Of a stretch of 55,780 bases of DNA, positions 53,404-55,780 are shown in pieces (the first letter of the stretch is position 1; the number at the start of each line of letters is the position of its first letter). Made by a program: the position numbers and the translations under genes. The DNA comes from Dichotomocladium elegans (taxonomy: Eukaryota > Mucoromycota > Mucoromycetes > Mucorales > Lichtheimiaceae), in NCBI GenBank assembly GCA_025716815.1, contig JAIXMN010000062.1, positions 1 through 55,780 of the forward strand. The letters are read 5' to 3'. The notes below the pieces were generated by a model. The model ran no database searches. It worked only from the letters and a program-made list of their open reading frames with translations, and was not told the origin of the DNA.

Positions 53404-53415
53404 TGGTAGCTGATG
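53404..53415 (+). other. Primer-binding site of Ty3-7
   Basis: TGGTAGCTGATG; the ATG at 53413 is the start codon. Confidence 0.85.
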
Positions 53416-55780
53416 AATTTCGATCTACCGATGGACCACCCTAGAACCAACATCGATATTTGCATCAACTGCAGTGGTTATGGCCATGAATTCGACGACT
53501 GTGTTTCAGAACCACCAGAGCGATGCTATAACTGTGGCGGCCATGGTCATGATGAATACGACTGTGCTTTTGAACGAACCTTGCGATGTTACAACTGTGG
53601 TAACAAAAACCATTTCGCCAGACAATGTATGCTACCGACTCTACCAAATGAATACCGCTTCCGACCGATTCGACAGCGGCGTCAACGAGCGATGCCCAAA
53701 AGAAATTACCATACAACATCACGGCAATATGATGAACGGCAGGATGATCTGAACACTCCCATAAAGGGCGACTCGGCGTTTGAAAACATAAGTGGCAGTA
53801 CTATGGACGATTTTACGGAGGCGCAGTATGAAGGCCAATTTGATGAAGACGTTCATCACCTAGACAAACTCTACACCACCAACGAAACAGATCTACCATT
53901 ATACGACCTGTTCTGCAATGGACGCTCATGCGAGACACTTTTGGACAGTGGCGCATCTGCGACATATGTGTCACCCCGTGTCGTAGAGGGTCTACCTCGC
54001 ACTCGAATCACCAACCGCCAAGTCCAAACCGCTGGCAGCCACACTCTCAGCATATCAGCAAAAGTTACCCTGATACTCGATGTCGATGGTCTTGTCCACC
54101 AGGTTCCTGCATATATCCTCGATACTAAATTTGACTTAATTCTCGGCCGCGACTGGATAAAACGCATGAAGCCTGTACCGGATTGGGAGCTCGACCAGTG
54201 GCGTATTGTTCATAACAACACAACACACATTTTACGCCCGAAATACAACCGTGACATCCCGGATCTGGCATACCTGATTTCTCCTCGACAGCTCGAGCGC
54301 TCTGAGCGTGACAAACGCATTGCGTCCATGTATCTATGTTTTGTGCGACTGGAGGATGCCCCATCAGAGACATCACAGGATGATGCTCGCATCAAATCCT
54401 TGCTCGCCGAATATGCCGATATCTTCCGCGACAAGCTCCCCGGATTACCTCCCCAACGCGATGTCACCCATGTAATCGACACTGGTGAGGCTGCACCAAT
54501 AAGCCGACCTCCTTTTAAAATGAGTCCCCGCGAGTTGGACGAGTTACGCAAGCAACTCAAGGAGCTTCTTGACCTTCGCCTCATTCGCCCATCCACTTCG
54601 CCTTGGGGAGCACCTGTGCTTTTCGTACGTAAGAAGAATGGAGAGATGCGTATGTGCGTCGATTATCGTGCCATCAACCGAGTAACTCGAAGGAACTCCC
54701 ATCCACTTCCACGAATTGACGAATGTTTGGAGCGCCTCGGCGGAGCCAAATATTTTTCAAGCATTGATCTCAAGAGCGGATACCATCAAGTCCGAATTCA
54801 CGACGATGATGTACCAAAGACCGCATTCAACACTCGCTACGGCTCATACGAGTTCCTTGTGCTCCCATTCGGCTTGACGAATGCGCCACCTACATTCCAG
54901 AAACTAATGAACTCGGTACTGGGTGAGTACCTCGACGATTTTGCCCTTGTATATCTCAATGATATCCTTATCTACAGTAAGACCGCCGATGAACACTATA
55001 AGCATGTCAGACAGGTTTTGGATCGGCTCCGCTCTGCACAACTGATAGCTAACCCAAAGAAGTGCGAATTTTACAAGACTGAGCTCGAGTTCGTTGGGTA
55101 CAAAGTAACAGCGCGTGGTATCCTCCCATCACCAACGAAGGTGAAAGCGATTCAAGACTGGCCTGTGCCGAAGAATGTCCAAGAGGTGCGACAATTCATT
55201 GGTCTTGGATCCTATTACCGGAGATTCATCTGCGACTTTGCTGCGATTGCTTCTCCATTAACAGACTTGACAAAGGGTATGGGTGCGAAACAAAGAGCAA
55301 TCGAATGGACTCCAGTATGCCAAGCCGCATTTGATGAACTCAAACGCCGCCTAATTGATGCCCCGATCCTGCTGCCACCCAATATGGACTTGCCGTTTGT
55401 TATTGAAACAGATGCATCGGATTACGGCGTGGGCGCCGTTCTACTCCAAGCGGGTGAGGATGGGTCGATGCACCCTGTCGCGTTCGAATCCAAGAAGTTA
55501 TCATCTGCCGAACGGAACTACCCAGCGCAAGAACGTGAGCTGTTAGGTATTTTACATGCATTGCGATCATGGCGCTGCTTTATCGAAGGCTGGCCATACA
55601 CGATCTATTCCGACCATCTTCCCTCAAGTATTTCCAAGAGAAAGGCACGCCGACTCCTCGCCTAACCCGATGGATAGCAGAAATCGAATTGTACGACCCA
55701 GATATACGCTACAAACCTGGTGCAGAAAACAATGTACCAGACCTACTATCTCGCCGTGACGGTGTCACAAGCACGGCCAC
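53413..55780 (+). pseudogene. Ty3-7 NC-pol polyprotein without capsid (partial)
   Basis: Open for 750 codons from the ATG in the primer site. Three CCHC knuckles in residues 16-75 (CINCSGYGHEFDDC, CYNCGGHGHDEYDC, CYNCGNKNHFARQC), a charged linker, protease (TLLDSGASATYVSP; FDLILGRDWIKRM), RT and RNase H (ETDASDYGVGA). The RT active site reads YLND at residue 516 (codon 54958-54960), a loss of the first catalytic Asp. A small indel near 55617 shifts the frame (YSDH then QEKGTPTPRLTRW in another frame), and the coding sense continues to the window end ([10 protein letters not shown]). Protease to RT is in the same frame as the knuckles, so no frameshift is needed. Confidence 0.93.

Larger units (their letters stand above)
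53110..55780 (+). mobile_element. Ty3-7, capsid-less Ty3 element (runs off the window)
   Basis: 5' LTR, PBS and polyprotein up to RNase H are inside the window. Inserted in LTR B. Same architecture as Ty3-6 but with a different LTR and three zinc knuckles. Confidence 0.92.

Overview
This window looks like a transposon graveyard from a fungal nuclear genome, most likely an early-diverging (mucoromycete-like) fungus. The reasons are short GT-AG introns, an intact tRNA-Ile(AAT), and a mix of Ty3 LTR elements with MULE, CACTA/tnp2, hAT, PIF/Harbinger, Tc1/mariner and Helitron elements. The taxon is inference; nothing here names a species. No ordinary host protein gene was recognised. The only confident host gene is the tRNA.

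Layout. (a) 529-3945: 5'-truncated, decayed Ty3 element, minus strand (Ty3-1). (b) 3946-4683: start of a plus-strand element (gag only), cut off by the next. (c) 4684-15541: chromodomain-bearing Ty3 element (Ty3-2, minus). Its protease/RT junction is split by a complete 5.26-kb MULE (8088-13347) with 90-bp TIRs and a perfect 9-bp target duplication. The MULE gene encodes a transposase apparently fused to an OTU cysteine protease. (d) 15746-15819: tRNA-Ile. (e) 15856-26869: Ty3-4 (minus), whose 3' LTR was hit twice, by a solo LTR (15877-16229) and by the complete Ty3-3 (16262-21431, plus). (f) 26882-28247: solo LTRs with further LTRs nested inside them, and a stump of a second Ty3-3-family copy. 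(g) 28248-33719: CACTA remnant with a tnp2 transposase and a convergent coiled-coil gene, split by a hAT element (31000-33105). (h) 33720-38955: PIF/Harbinger element (transposase plus Myb-like gene) with a Tc1/mariner in an intron, which itself carries a MITE. (i) 40193-42480: Helitron helicase remnant. (j) 42963-55780: solo LTR, Ty3-5 (minus), Ty3-6 (plus), a broken solo LTR and Ty3-7 (plus, runs off the window).

Most notable. Ty3-6 and Ty3-7 have no capsid. Their reading frame starts at an ATG inside the tRNA primer-binding site and runs straight into two or three CCHC zinc knuckles, then protease and RT in one frame. The related elements Ty3-3, -4 and -5 encode capsid, and in Ty3-4 and Ty3-5 capsid and pol are joined through a U_UUA_AAA frameshift site. 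This suggests a division of labour between capsid-making helpers and capsid-less elements sharing the same primer site. Decay across the window is dominated by CpG to TpG/CpA changes: CGA to TGA stops, LTR-pair differences, one MULE TIR mismatch, one hAT TSD mismatch and one RT active-site change.
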